A stretch of DNA of 64,000 nt, from the NCBI RefSeq assembly GCF_025200715.1, contig NZ_CP104143.1, forward strand, positions 2,893,501 to 2,957,500, written 5' to 3'. The notes under the pieces are model-generated. The model was not told the origin of the DNA and made no database searches. It was given only the letters and a program-made list of their open reading frames with translations. Numbering within the stretch: position 1 is the first letter of the stretch; each line of letters opens with the position of its first letter. Positions 1 to 8,650 of the stretch are shown here, one piece after another. The translations under genes and the position numbers were made by a program. Source of the stretch: Rhizobium sullae. Its GTDB lineage: Bacteria > Pseudomonadota > Alphaproteobacteria > Rhizobiales > Rhizobiaceae.

Positions 1-280
1 CCTGCCCGGTCTGCACGATCACCGGGATCTGCGTGCCGAGTTCATGGAGCGCCTCGAGGAATTCGAGGCCGGTCATTTCCGGCATCATCAGGTCGAGAAG
101 GATGACGTTGAAGAGACCACCGTCGCGCTTCACCATCTCCAGACCGATCCGGCCGTTTTCAGCCTGATGGACGACATGTCCGTGACGCTCGATTGCATTC
201 TTCAGCAGACGGCGCTGTACCGGGTCGTCCTCGACCACGAGAATCTGCCCTGCACCCTTGAGCTCACTATAACTGGTCAT
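1..280 (-). CDS. Response regulator, N-terminal receiver domain (partial, runs off the left edge)
   Basis: The 93 residues present form a complete start to a CheY-like receiver domain: an acidic pocket (VVEDD), a phospho-acceptor Asp in LLDLMMPEMTG, and the region towards the conserved Thr/Ser at the cut edge. The ATG lies at 278-280, and GAGGCGA just upstream on the minus strand is a good ribosome binding site. The divergent neighbour is an M3 peptidase. From memory, rhizobial proteins beginning MTSYSELKGAG are sigma-54-dependent NtrC-like regulators, so AAA+ and Fis-type DNA-binding domains may follow outside the window. That part is inference; only the receiver domain is seen. Confidence 0.85.
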   Translation of the reverse strand, partial: MTSYSELKGAGQILVVEDDPVQRRLLKNAIERHGHVVHQAENGRIGLEMVKRDGGLFNVILLDLMMPEMTGLEFLEALHELGTQIPVIVQTGQ

Positions 281-487
281 TGTCGCCTCACTTCATGCGA
301 AACCTGAGGTCACTCTGTCAGAAAGGCTTGAACATCCAGTTTTGAGAAATAATTGCATTTTAACGATTGTGGCGACACCGAATCCGTATCGAAGCGGGGC
401 CTCCGGCATCCCGAAAGCCCCTTGATACGGGGCCTTCCGGCGCTTAGACAGTCAGACCTGTTCGAAATGAGGAAGAGGAACCCAGCC

Positions 488-2341
488 ATGAATTTCGTGC
501 TCCCCGGCGCCGGTCTTAATTTTTCGGCAACAGTTGCCTCTGCCGCGGCTGATCCGGCGCTCGGCGACCTTCCGGTCTGGAAGCTGCAGGATCTCTACCC
601 CTCCGCCACCTCGACTGCCTTCACAAGCGACATGGAAAAGGCGGGCCGGAACGCGATCGCCTTCGAAGAAAGATGGAAGGGCAAGCTGGCGGAGGCAACG
701 ACCAAAGCAGGCGCTGAAGGCATCGGCCAGGCGCTGAAGGAATACGAGGCGTTGGATGACCTCATCGGCCGTCTCGGCTCTTTCGCGGGTCTCACTTATT
801 TCTCCGATACGACCAACCCGGTGAACGGCAAGCTCTACGGCGACGTCCAGGCGAAGGTCACCGAATTCTTCGGCCACCTTCTCTTCTTCGGGCTGGAACT
901 GAACCGCATCGACGACGCGGTGATGGATGCATGCATGGCGAACGACCCCGATGCCGGCCATTACCGCCCTTGGCTGATCGACCTGCGCAAGGACAAGCCC
1001 TACCAGCTGGAAGACAAGCTGGAACAGCTCTTCCTCGAAAAATCGATGACGAGTGCAGCTGCATTCAACCGCCTCTTCGATGAGACCATGGCAGAACTCC
1101 GCTACGATATCGACGGCGAGAAAGTGCCGCTCGAAGTCGCGCTCAATCTACTGCAGGACAAGGATCCGGAAGCGCGCCGCAAGGCAGCGATGGCGCTTGC
1201 CGAAACCTTCACGGCGAATATCCGCACTTTCACGCTGATCACCAATACTCTTGCCAAGGACAAGGATATTTCCGACCGCTGGCGCGGCTTCGAGGATATC
1301 GCCGACAGCCGCCATTTGGCGAACCGCGTTGAGCGCAACGTGGTCGATGCGCTGGCGGCTGCCGTCAAGCAGGCCTATCCGCGCCTTTCGCACCGCTATT
1401 ACAAGATGAAGGCGAAGTGGCTCGGAATGGACCAGATGAATTTCTGGGACCGCAACGCGCCGCTCCCGGAAACCTCCAATGCGGTGATTTCCTGGAGCGA
1501 AGCGAAGGATACCGTTCTTTCGGCCTACGGCAATTTCGCGCCGGAAATGGCGGCAATCGCCAGCCGCTTCTTCGACGAACAGTGGATCGACGCACCCGTG
1601 CGTCCCGGCAAAGCGCCCGGCGCTTTCTCTCACCCGACGGTTCCCTCGGCGCACCCCTATGTGCTGGTCAACTACATGGGCAAGCCTCGAGATGTCATGA
1701 CGCTTGCCCATGAACTCGGCCACGGCGTCCATCAGGTGCTGGCCGGTGCACAGGGCGCGCTGATGTGCCAGACCCCGCTGACGCTCGCCGAAACCGCATC
1801 CGTCTTCGGCGAAATGCTGACCTTCCGCGCGCTGCTCGACAAGACGGCGGACAGGCGCGAGCGCAAGGCGATGCTCGCCCAGAAGGTCGAGGACATGATC
1901 AACACGGTGGTGCGCCAGATCGCCTTTTACGAATTCGAACGCGAGCTTCACACGGCCCGCAAGGCAGGCGAACTGACCGCCGAAGACATCGGCGAGCTCT
2001 GGCTTTCGGTTCAGTCGGAAAGCCTTGGCCCCGCGATCAGGATTTCGGAAGGATACGAGACTTACTGGGCCTATATCCCCCACTTCATCCACTCGCCTTT
2101 CTACGTCTATGCCTACGCTTTCGGCGATTGCCTGGTGAACTCGCTCTATGCGGTCTATCAGAAGGCCGACAAGGGCTTTCAGGACAAGTATTTCGAGCTG
2201 CTGAAGGCCGGCGGCACGAAGCATCACTCCGAACTCCTGAAACCTTTCGGCCTCGACGCCACCGATCCGTCGTTTTGGAGCAAGGGCCTGTCCATGATCG
2301 AAGGGCTGATCGATGAGCTTGAGGCGTTGGATAGGGGCTAA
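488..2341 (+). CDS. pepF: M3 family oligoendopeptidase (PepF/oligopeptidase F type)
   Basis: This 617-residue cytoplasmic zinc metallopeptidase is predicted to cleave short peptides. The zinc motif HELGH lies at residues 408-412, and a downstream Glu in LAETASVFGEML is the expected third ligand, as in thimet/oligopeptidase F enzymes. The C-terminal half carries the usual M3 segment around GYETYWAYIPHF. Length is normal for the family. The frame is open back to 353, but the ATG at 488 follows GAGGAAGAGGAA at the right distance and starts the conserved part. The gene is followed by a RIME-like repeat rather than another operon member. Confidence 0.93.
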   Translation: MNFVLPGAGLNFSATVASAAADPALGDLPVWKLQDLYPSATSTAFTSDMEKAGRNAIAFEERWKGKLAEATTKAGAEGIGQALKEYEALDDLIGRLGSFAGLTYFSDTTNPVNGKLYGDVQAKVTEFFGHLLFFGLELNRIDDAVMDACMANDPDAGHYRPWLIDLRKDKPYQLEDKLEQLFLEKSMTSAAAFNRLFDETMAELRYDIDGEKVPLEVALNLLQDKDPEARRKAAMALAETFTANIRTFTLITNTLAKDKDISDRWRGFEDIADSRHLANRVERNVVDALAAAVKQAYPRLSHRYYKMKAKWLGMDQMNFWDRNAPLPETSNAVISWSEAKDTVLSAYGNFAPEMAAIASRFFDEQWIDAPVRPGKAPGAFSHPTVPSAHPYVLVNYMGKPRDVMTLAHELGHGVHQVLAGAQGALMCQTPLTLAETASVFGEMLTFRALLDKTADRRERKAMLAQKVEDMINTVVRQIAFYEFERELHTARKAGELTAEDIGELWLSVQSESLGPAIRISEGYETYWAYIPHFIHSPFYVYAYAFGDCLVNSLYAVYQKADKGFQDKYFELLKAGGTKHHSELLKPFGLDATDPSFWSKGLSMIEGLIDELEALDRG

Positions 2342-2350
2342 GCAAGAAGT

Positions 2351-2489
2351 TGCCCCTCACCCTAACCCTCTCCACGCAAACGGGGCGACGGGACCTGCCA
2401 CGCGCAACGTCGAGATTTCAAGCAGCCGCTGCGGCATATCCCTTCTCCCCGCGAGTTGGAAGAAGGTGCCCGCAGGCGGATGAGGGGCA
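2351..2489. repeat. RIME-like intergenic palindromic element
   Basis: A 139-bp intergenic block is bounded by perfect 9-bp inverted ends, TGCCCCTCA at 2351-2359 and TGAGGGGCA at 2481-2489. It contains CCCTAACCCTCTCC and TTCTCCCCGC segments of the kind found in the Rhizobium-specific intergenic mosaic elements (RIME) described in rhizobia. It fills nearly all of the space between pepF and pabB. No second copy was noticed in this window, so the assignment rests on the ends and the base pattern. Confidence 0.6.
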
Positions 2490-2510
2490 TTCCCACGGAA
2501 CAACATCGCC

Positions 2511-3671
2511 ATGATCGGCCTCCAACCCCACATCCTCTTCCGTGACGACACGACCGGACAAGTGATGCTCTTCACCGATCCCGCCGAGGTTATCACCGCC
2601 CGGACGCGTGATGAATTCTTTGCAGGCCTGGTGCGGATGGAAGCGGCCAGAGCCCAGGGAAGGTGGCTGGCGGGTTATATATCTTACGAGGCGGGCTACC
2701 TTTTTGAGAAAAAGCTCGCAGACTTCGCGGAAGAGAACAGGCCGACGCCGCTGCTTTGCTTCGGCATCTTCGACGACCCGCAAAAGGGCGATCATCCGCT
2801 CGCGCAGCCCAAACAGCGCCTCGAAAACGAGGAGTTCCTGACCGCGCCCAAAGCCGCTTGGGCATTTCCCGTATACAAAGAGCGATTCGACCGATTGCAT
2901 TGGCATCTGCGCCAGGGTGATTGCTACCAGGCAAACCTGACGATGCCCATCGAAGCACGCTGGAACGGCGATCCGCGCGCGGCTTTCTGGTCGCTGATCG
3001 AACGTCAGCCCGTGAAATACGGAGCGCTCGTCGATCTCGGCGGTCCTGTTATCCTATCGCGCTCTCCCGAACTCTTCTTCCGGACGGACGAGGAAGGCTG
3101 GATCGAGACTCATCCGATGAAGGGCACCGCCAAGCGCGGTGCCGACGCGGCCGAAGATGCCGCCATCATCGCGGCGATGCAGGCGGACACGAAGACGCAA
3201 GCCGAAAACCGGATGATCGTCGACCTGCTACGCAACGACATCTCGCGCATCACCGAGGTCGGCACGCTCGATGTTCCGAAGCTTTTTGAGATCGAGACCT
3301 ACCCGACCTTGCACCAAATGGTGAGCCATGTGCAGGCGAAGCTGCTGCCCGGCCTTTCCATCCGCGATATCTTTGCCGCCCTGTTCCCTTGCGGTTCGAT
3401 CACCGGCGCGCCGAAGCTCAGCGCCATGCAGATCCTGCATGAACTCGAAGACACGCCGCGCGATGCCTATTGCGGCGCAATCGGCATGATTTCGCCGACG
3501 GGCTCCATGCGCTTTTCCGTTGCGATCCGCACCATCAGCCTCTTCGATGACGGCAAGGCGATCTTCAACGTCGGCGGCGGCATCGTCTTCGATTCCACGG
3601 CTGAGGCCGAATATGAAGAATGCCTGCTCAAGGCCCGCTTCGCGGTCGGCGATGAGGAGATTGCGCGATGA
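2511..3671 (+). CDS. pabB: Aminodeoxychorismate synthase component I
   Basis: PabB converts chorismate, with ammonia from a glutaminase partner, to 4-amino-4-deoxychorismate in folate synthesis. The 386 residues carry the chorismate-binding fold: HPMKGTAKRG in the middle, AENRMIVDLLRND, and GSITGAPKLSAMQI near the C terminus, followed by the typical FNVGGGIVFDS. It is shorter than E. coli PabB (about 450) because the N-terminal part is reduced, which is common in alphaproteobacteria. The stop overlaps the start of the next gene by 4 bp (ATGA), so it is translationally coupled to a PabC-like lyase. No glutaminase (pabA) gene is nearby. The ATG at 2511 has only a weak ribosome binding site. Confidence 0.92.
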   Translation: MIGLQPHILFRDDTTGQVMLFTDPAEVITARTRDEFFAGLVRMEAARAQGRWLAGYISYEAGYLFEKKLADFAEENRPTPLLCFGIFDDPQKGDHPLAQPKQRLENEEFLTAPKAAWAFPVYKERFDRLHWHLRQGDCYQANLTMPIEARWNGDPRAAFWSLIERQPVKYGALVDLGGPVILSRSPELFFRTDEEGWIETHPMKGTAKRGADAAEDAAIIAAMQADTKTQAENRMIVDLLRNDISRITEVGTLDVPKLFEIETYPTLHQMVSHVQAKLLPGLSIRDIFAALFPCGSITGAPKLSAMQILHELEDTPRDAYCGAIGMISPTGSMRFSVAIRTISLFDDGKAIFNVGGGIVFDSTAEAEYEECLLKARFAVGDEEIAR

Positions 3672-4294
3672 GCAATTTCTCGCTGCTGGAGACATTGCGG
3701 TGGGAGCCGGAAACCGGCTTCGTCCGCCTCCGGCTGCATCTTGCCCGTCTGACGCGATCCGCCCGGCGGATCGGCTTTCCCGAGCCGCGGCATGCGCTCG
3801 ACGAGCTCAATGCATCCGTCCAGGGCGCGACGGGCGCTCTGCGCATCCGGCTGACCTTCGATACTCATGGCCGCACAGAAGTCACCACCGCGCCCTTCAC
3901 ACCACTTGCGCCCTGCACGGTGTGGAACATCCGCATCGCTTCGACGCGCCTCGACAGCGCCGACAAGCTGCTTCGGATCAAGACCACCCGCCGCGCCGTC
4001 TACGAGGCTGCCCGCGCCGAATACACGCCGCACCAGGCCGACGAGGTGCTGATGCTGAATGAACGCGGCGAGGTCTGCGAGGGCACGATCACTTCGATCT
4101 TCCTGGACAATGGTTCCGGCACCCTTCGCACGCCGCCGATCGCCTGCGGCCTGCTCGCCGGCGTGCTGCGCACGGAACTGATCTGTCAGCGAAAGGCGCG
4201 GGTGGGCCACATTCGGATGAACCACCTGGAGAGCAGCCGGATTTTCGTCGGAAACTCTCTCCGCGGCCTCATACCCGCAAGGCTTACCACCTGA
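3668..4294 (+). CDS. pabC: Class IV aminotransferase family protein, probable aminodeoxychorismate lyase
   Basis: This 208-residue class IV PLP enzyme probably releases pyruvate from aminodeoxychorismate to give p-aminobenzoate. The likely PLP lysine is in RIKTTRRAVYEAA, and the following NERGEVCEGTITSIF segment matches the Glu-Gly-Thr phosphate-binding part of the fold. At 208 residues it is shorter than typical PabC (about 270), with the N-terminal lid reduced. The start overlaps the pabB stop (ATGA), which supports a joint role. A D-amino-acid or branched-chain aminotransferase activity cannot be excluded from sequence alone, but the context favours PabC. Confidence 0.85.
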   Translation: MSNFSLLETLRWEPETGFVRLRLHLARLTRSARRIGFPEPRHALDELNASVQGATGALRIRLTFDTHGRTEVTTAPFTPLAPCTVWNIRIASTRLDSADKLLRIKTTRRAVYEAARAEYTPHQADEVLMLNERGEVCEGTITSIFLDNGSGTLRTPPIACGLLAGVLRTELICQRKARVGHIRMNHLESSRIFVGNSLRGLIPARLTT

Positions 4295-4341
4295 GCCGCG
4301 CATAAATCCTAAGACGAACGATAAGCCGGAAGGATTCTGCC

Positions 4342-4626
4342 ATGTTTATCCTCGCGCTCACTTATGTGAAGCCGAACGAAGAAGCCGACAAGCTCATGGA
4401 GCCGCATATGGCCTGGGTCAAGGAAGGCTATGCGCGGGGCTGGTTCCTTGCCTCCGGCCGCAAAGTCCCCCGCACCGGTGGCGTGGTTCTCGCCATCGGA
4501 AATCGTGCCGAGATCGAGGCCTATGTCGCCGCCGATCCCTTTGCAGTCCACGGCGTTGCGGAATACGACATCACGGAAGTCGCGGTGACAACGGTGGCCG
4601 CGGGGCTGGAGCTTCTCAAAAGCTGA
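4342..4626 (+). CDS. YciI family protein
   Basis: A 94-residue single-domain protein of the YciI-like ferredoxin-fold family: the N terminus FILALTYVKP is followed by EADKLMEPHMAWVKEG, where the conserved His sits, and then FLASGRKVPRTGG. Members are small cytoplasmic proteins with a possible active-site His/Asp. Their reaction is mostly unknown, although some act as dehydrochlorinase-like enzymes. It starts 47 bp after pabC, with AAGGA about 10 bp before the ATG, and may be co-transcribed with pabBC. Confidence 0.85.
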   Translation: MFILALTYVKPNEEADKLMEPHMAWVKEGYARGWFLASGRKVPRTGGVVLAIGNRAEIEAYVAADPFAVHGVAEYDITEVAVTTVAAGLELLKS

Positions 4627-4713
4627 GGCGCAAATGCGCGGCGGGGATCGTCAATTGGAAAGAAGGACAATCGCCAGCTGTTCCACCGCGCGGCGTTAGG
4701 CTAGGTTTTCGCT

Positions 4714-5652
4714 ATGACGCTCCCGACCTACACTCCCTATGACGGTTCCTCCAAACCCTTCACCATCGGCCTCATGCCGCTCGATATCGGCCGCTGGATC
4801 GAGCCGGATGCCGATCTGCCGCGCTATCTCGGCGAAAAGCAACATCTGCTTGAAGCCCATCGGGATGAGATTTTCGTGGCCGAGGAGGACACCGAAACCG
4901 CACAGCAGGAATGCCTCGACCTTCTCGTGAATTACCTTTGCGAGGCCTATCCGGCCCTCTACCGCCGCATTGGCAATCTTGTTGAAGTAGCCGGCAAACC
5001 CGTCGATGTCTGGGAGCCATCCCTTCCGCCACTTCTGAAGGCCGGCTCACTTATTGCCGACGACCTCGTCATCATGCGCCGCAAGGACGACGGCTGGCAC
5101 CTCGTCGCCGGTTACGTTGCCTTCCCTTCTTCCTGGTCGCTCAAGGAAAAGTTTGGCCGGCCGATGCAGGCGATCCATGCAGACGTGCCCGGTTTCGGCG
5201 AAGGGACGCGCAACGCGACCTTGATTACCCGCATCTTCGACAGTCTGCAGACCGCTCAGCCCGTCGAGCGCATGAACTGGTCTGTGAACGCCACAGGCGA
5301 TCTTTTCCTGCCTGCGTCCAAACATAGCCGTCCGCCGCAGGCCGCGGCCTTTACACTCGCTGAACGCTTCGCCCGTGTCGAGCGCCAGACATTGCGCAAG
5401 CTGCCAGGCTCCGGCGATATCGTCTTCACCATCCGCGTCTATGTCGATCCCGTAGCCGCGATCGAGCACCATCCAAAGGCGGCAGTACTGGTGCAAAGCT
5501 TCGCGAACCAGCTCGAGACGCTTGACGAACATCAGACCGCTTACAAAGGTCTGGCCTTGCAGAAGGCCGCACTCGTCGCAAAGCTGCGCATGCTCGCCCG
5601 CCGGCTATCGCCTGTCTGCCAATCGATTTCCCGCAAACGCTCTTTATTGTGA
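4714..5652 (+). CDS. Haem-dependent oxidative N-demethylase-like protein (DUF3445 family)
   Basis: The 312-residue protein has the DUF3445 signature: an early GLMPLDIGRWIEPD, the segment LGEKQHLLEAHRDEIF, a central LADDLVIMRRKDDGWHLVAGYVAF split in characteristic fashion, and NATLITRIFDSLQ plus WSVNATGDLFLP after it. Characterised relatives are haem enzymes that oxidatively demethylate dimethylamine-type substrates, but many rhizobial members have no known substrate. There is no signal peptide, so it is probably cytoplasmic. It lies 101 bp before homospermidine synthase on the same strand. A link between amine breakdown and polyamine synthesis is only a suggestion from context. Confidence 0.75.
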   Translation: MTLPTYTPYDGSSKPFTIGLMPLDIGRWIEPDADLPRYLGEKQHLLEAHRDEIFVAEEDTETAQQECLDLLVNYLCEAYPALYRRIGNLVEVAGKPVDVWEPSLPPLLKAGSLIADDLVIMRRKDDGWHLVAGYVAFPSSWSLKEKFGRPMQAIHADVPGFGEGTRNATLITRIFDSLQTAQPVERMNWSVNATGDLFLPASKHSRPPQAAAFTLAERFARVERQTLRKLPGSGDIVFTIRVYVDPVAAIEHHPKAAVLVQSFANQLETLDEHQTAYKGLALQKAALVAKLRMLARRLSPVCQSISRKRSLL

Positions 5653-5753
5653 CGCCGATTTATGATTAGAGCCGGTCACCTCGCATTTCTTGCGCCATTT
5701 CAGAAGAATCCTTAGAGGCTCATCGCCTTCGCCGCCTTCCACAGGAGAAAAGA

Positions 5754-7208
5754 ATGACGGAACAGACCCACCCGGTATATGCCGAAATTACCGGTCCGAT
5801 CGTGATGATCGGCTTTGGCTCCATCGGCCGCGGCACGCTGCCGCTGATCGAGCGCCACTTCAAGTTCGACAAGAGCCGGATGGTTGTTATCGACCCGCGC
5901 GACGAGCCGGCCGACATGGAAATCCTGAAGAAGTACGGCATCCTCCATATCAAGGAATATGTGACGAAGGACAACTACAAGGATCTCCTGAAGCCGCTTC
6001 TGACCAAAGGCGGAGGGCAGGGCTTCTGCGTCAATCTCTCGGTCGACACTGGCTCGCTCGACATCATGAAGCTCTGCCGCAAGCTCGACGTGCTCTATAT
6101 CGATACCGTCGTCGAACCCTGGCTCGGCTTCTATTTCGACAAGAACATGAAGAATGCTGACCGCACCAACTATGCGCTGCGCGAAACCGTGCGCAAGGAA
6201 AAGGCAAGGAACCCAGGCGGGGCGACGGCTGTCTCCACCTGCGGCGCAAACCCGGGCATGGTGTCCTGGTTCGTCAAGCAGGCGCTGGTCAATCTCGCCA
6301 ACGAGATCGGCGTGAAGTTCGAAGAACCGGATCAGCACGACCGCGAAGCCTGGGCGAAGCTGATGAAGAAGGTCGGCGTCAAGGGCGTTCACATCGCCGA
6401 ACGCGACACCCAGCGCACCAAGCATCCGAAACCGCTCAACGTCTTCTGGAACACTTGGTCTGTCGAAGGCTTCATCTCCGAAGGCTTGCAGCCCGCCGAA
6501 CTCGGCTGGGGCACCCATGAAAACTGGATGCCGAAGAACGCCAAGAAGCAGAAGAAGGGCTGCAAGGCCGCGATCTATCTGGAGCAGCCAGGCGCCAACA
6601 CCCGCGTCCGCACATGGTGCCCGACGCCAGGTCCGCAATACGGCTTCCTGGTCACCCATAACGAATCGATCTCGATCGCCGATTATTTCACGGTCCGCGA
6701 CAAGGATGGCGAGGTCACCTTCCGCCCGACCTGCCACTATGCCTACCATCCGGCCAATGACGCGATCCTGTCGCTGCATGAAATGTTCGGCAACGGCGGT
6801 ACGTCGCAGCCGGTCCACCACGTCCTCGACGAGGACGAGCTGGAGGATGGCATCGACGAACTCGGCGTGCTCCTCTACGGCCACGAGAAGAATGCGTACT
6901 GGTACGGCTCGCGTCTCTCGCTTGATGAGACCCGTCGCATCGCGCCTTACCAGAACGCAACGGGCCTGCAGGTGACCTCCGCGGTTCTCGCAGGCATGGT
7001 CTGGGCCCTCGAACATCCGAAGGCCGGCATCGTCGAGGCCGACGAGATCGATTATAAGCGCTGCCTCGAAGTGCAACTGCCTTATCTCGGCCCGGTTGAA
7101 GGTCACTACACCGACTGGACCCCCCTCGATGGCCGCCCGGGCCTCTTCCCGGAAGACATCGATACGAAGGATCCCTGGCAATTCAAGAACATCCTGGTCC
7201 GTTCGTAA
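5754..7208 (+). CDS. hss: Homospermidine synthase
   Basis: This 484-residue NAD-dependent enzyme makes sym-homospermidine from two putrescines (or spermidine plus putrescine). The nucleotide-binding loop MIGFGSIGRGTLPLI lies near the N terminus, and the chain then follows the saccharopine-dehydrogenase-like fold, including STCGANPGMVSWFVKQAL. Length and sequence fit the rhizobial enzymes closely. Homospermidine is a characteristic polyamine of rhizobia and other alphaproteobacteria. The ATG follows AGGAGAAAAGA, a strong ribosome binding site. No polyamine transporter or decarboxylase is adjacent. Confidence 0.95.
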   Translation: MTEQTHPVYAEITGPIVMIGFGSIGRGTLPLIERHFKFDKSRMVVIDPRDEPADMEILKKYGILHIKEYVTKDNYKDLLKPLLTKGGGQGFCVNLSVDTGSLDIMKLCRKLDVLYIDTVVEPWLGFYFDKNMKNADRTNYALRETVRKEKARNPGGATAVSTCGANPGMVSWFVKQALVNLANEIGVKFEEPDQHDREAWAKLMKKVGVKGVHIAERDTQRTKHPKPLNVFWNTWSVEGFISEGLQPAELGWGTHENWMPKNAKKQKKGCKAAIYLEQPGANTRVRTWCPTPGPQYGFLVTHNESISIADYFTVRDKDGEVTFRPTCHYAYHPANDAILSLHEMFGNGGTSQPVHHVLDEDELEDGIDELGVLLYGHEKNAYWYGSRLSLDETRRIAPYQNATGLQVTSAVLAGMVWALEHPKAGIVEADEIDYKRCLEVQLPYLGPVEGHYTDWTPLDGRPGLFPEDIDTKDPWQFKNILVRS

Positions 7209-7420
7209 CCAGGAGATTCAAACTCGCATCAATGCCTACGCGGGGCGAGTGTAGTGGGGCGGCAGATAATCCGCTCCACTCCACATCCGAAAACGATCTT
7301 ATCGGTAGGACGACAAGCGTGAAGGTCGCCAAGCGCGACGTCCCGACTTTTCTCGATTGGGAAATCCTATTTCTACATGGCACACTGCTGGGGCAACAGG
7401 CTCATAGAGAGGAACCCTCC

Positions 7421-7903
7421 GTGATCTCATCCAGACCAATGCGTGAAAGCGAATATCCGGCTTACCTCGATTATTTCATCACGGATTATGCCACCGAGAT
7501 CTCGGCCAATTACGGTCTTTCCCGCCATGAAGCCGTGGCACAGGCCAATCGGGAAATTGCAAATGACCTGCCGCTTGGCGTCAACACGCCCGGCGAAGTC
7601 ATGCTCTGTGTCATAGACCAAGCGTCGGAAATTGAGTGCGTCGTGGGTTATCTTTGGTATCGTCCCGATCCAGCGAAGCGCTTCGTATTCATCAAAGATT
7701 TCTATATCTTTGCAGAGCATCAGGGAAAAGGCTTTGGCAAGCGGGCGTTGAATACCTTGGAAGCCAACCTGTCACAGACAGGTTTCGAGCAGATAAGGCT
7801 GCGCGTTGCCGAGGATAACAAGCGCGCCAAGCATGTCTATGAGACAGCTGGCTTTCGCGTCACCGGCATTAATATGAGCAAGTCAATTAAAACGGAATGC
7901 TAA
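7421..7903 (+). CDS. GNAT family N-acetyltransferase
   Basis: About 160 residues with a GNAT fold: the acetyl-CoA loop is HQGKGFGKRALNTLE, followed by RLRVAEDNKRAKHVYETAGF, the typical motif B end. The frame stays open back to 7232, but that stretch is not GNAT-like. GTG at 7421 has AGAGAGGA about 7 bp upstream and starts just before the conserved region, so it is chosen. The acceptor substrate cannot be predicted. The 212 bp between hss and this start hold no recognised signal. Confidence 0.8.
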   Translation: MISSRPMRESEYPAYLDYFITDYATEISANYGLSRHEAVAQANREIANDLPLGVNTPGEVMLCVIDQASEIECVVGYLWYRPDPAKRFVFIKDFYIFAEHQGKGFGKRALNTLEANLSQTGFEQIRLRVAEDNKRAKHVYETAGFRVTGINMSKSIKTEC

Positions 7904-8079
7904 TTATCAGCGCATCAGAAACTTCGCCCCAATTTGCCGGGCAAAGGCGGACATTTTTGTAACGCCTGCTGTGTAATTTCGCTTCATCGTTGCAGGAGAC
8001 TTGCCATGGCGGCGGGCTCGGGCCATGTTTTTCAGGACTTTCGCGGATAGAGTCCGCTCCGAATCGCCGGGAGAACCAT

Positions 8080-8442
8080 ATGACGTTTAGAAACATTCTC
8101 GTCCTTGCGGGTGCAGCGGCAGCGCTTGCCGCCTGCGTCTCAGACCGCCCCATGCCGGTAGCGACACGCGCTGCGCCGACCGGCGTCGAGGGTTCCTGGG
8201 CTGATCCGAACGGCATCATTTCTACCTTCCAGGCCGGCACCTTCACCACCCGCACGACCGACAGCAACCAGCTGCTCGCGTCCGGCACGTACATCAACAC
8301 TTCGCCGTCACTGGTCGAAATCAGCATGACATCGCTGGTTCGCAAGACGCAGTCGAAGGTCAATTGCGCGCTCGTCAACCAAAGTCAGCTGAACTGCACC
8401 TCGGATGCAGGTTCGCAATTCACGTTGACGCGCCGCATGTAA
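8080..8442 (+). CDS. omp10: Outer membrane lipoprotein Omp10
   Basis: A 120-residue lipoprotein with a signal peptide ending in a lipobox (LAAC, lipidated Cys19). The mature part closely resembles Brucella Omp10: [46 protein letters not shown] and the final TLTRR are all recognisable. The two Cys residues in VNCAL and LNCTS could form a disulfide. It should sit in the outer membrane facing the periplasm; Brucella Omp10 is a known antigen. The ATG at 8080 follows GGGAGAACC. The gene stands alone, followed by a clear terminator. Confidence 0.9.
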   Translation: MTFRNILVLAGAAAALAACVSDRPMPVATRAAPTGVEGSWADPNGIISTFQAGTFTTRTTDSNQLLASGTYINTSPSLVEISMTSLVRKTQSKVNCALVNQSQLNCTSDAGSQFTLTRRM

Positions 8443-8465
8443 TTTCCCAGCACACCTTCAATGAA

Positions 8466-8492
8466 GAAGCTCCCTTCGCGGGAGCTTTTTTC
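8466..8492 (+). terminator. Rho-independent terminator of omp10
   Basis: The stem GCTCCC (8469-8474) pairs with GGGAGC (8480-8485) around loop TTCGC, extended by flanking A-T pairs and followed by a run of six T. It ends the omp10 transcript before the 5'-nucleotidase gene. Confidence 0.88.
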
Positions 8493-8650
8493 GTTTTTGC
8501 CTTTTGGAAAGCACCTCGGGAAACACGGCTTTTTGCACTTGCGGTCGGTCATCGTTGATGAAAACATCCGCCCGCCGGGTAACCGCCAAAACGAATAAGG
8601 GAAGGGCGGAGCCAGGGGTACGGGCCTCGCCATCAAATCAGGAGAACAGG

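Noticed and set aside
1148..2227. A 359-codon open frame opposite the M3 peptidase gene
   Set aside because: Shadow frame; the plus strand has the HELGH zinc motif and full family similarity.
3660..3680. Frameshift between pabB and pabC
   Set aside because: The overlap is a normal ATGA coupling; both proteins have complete domains.
5712..7181. A 489-codon open frame opposite homospermidine synthase
   Set aside because: Shadow frame; no start signal and the plus strand is a clear enzyme.
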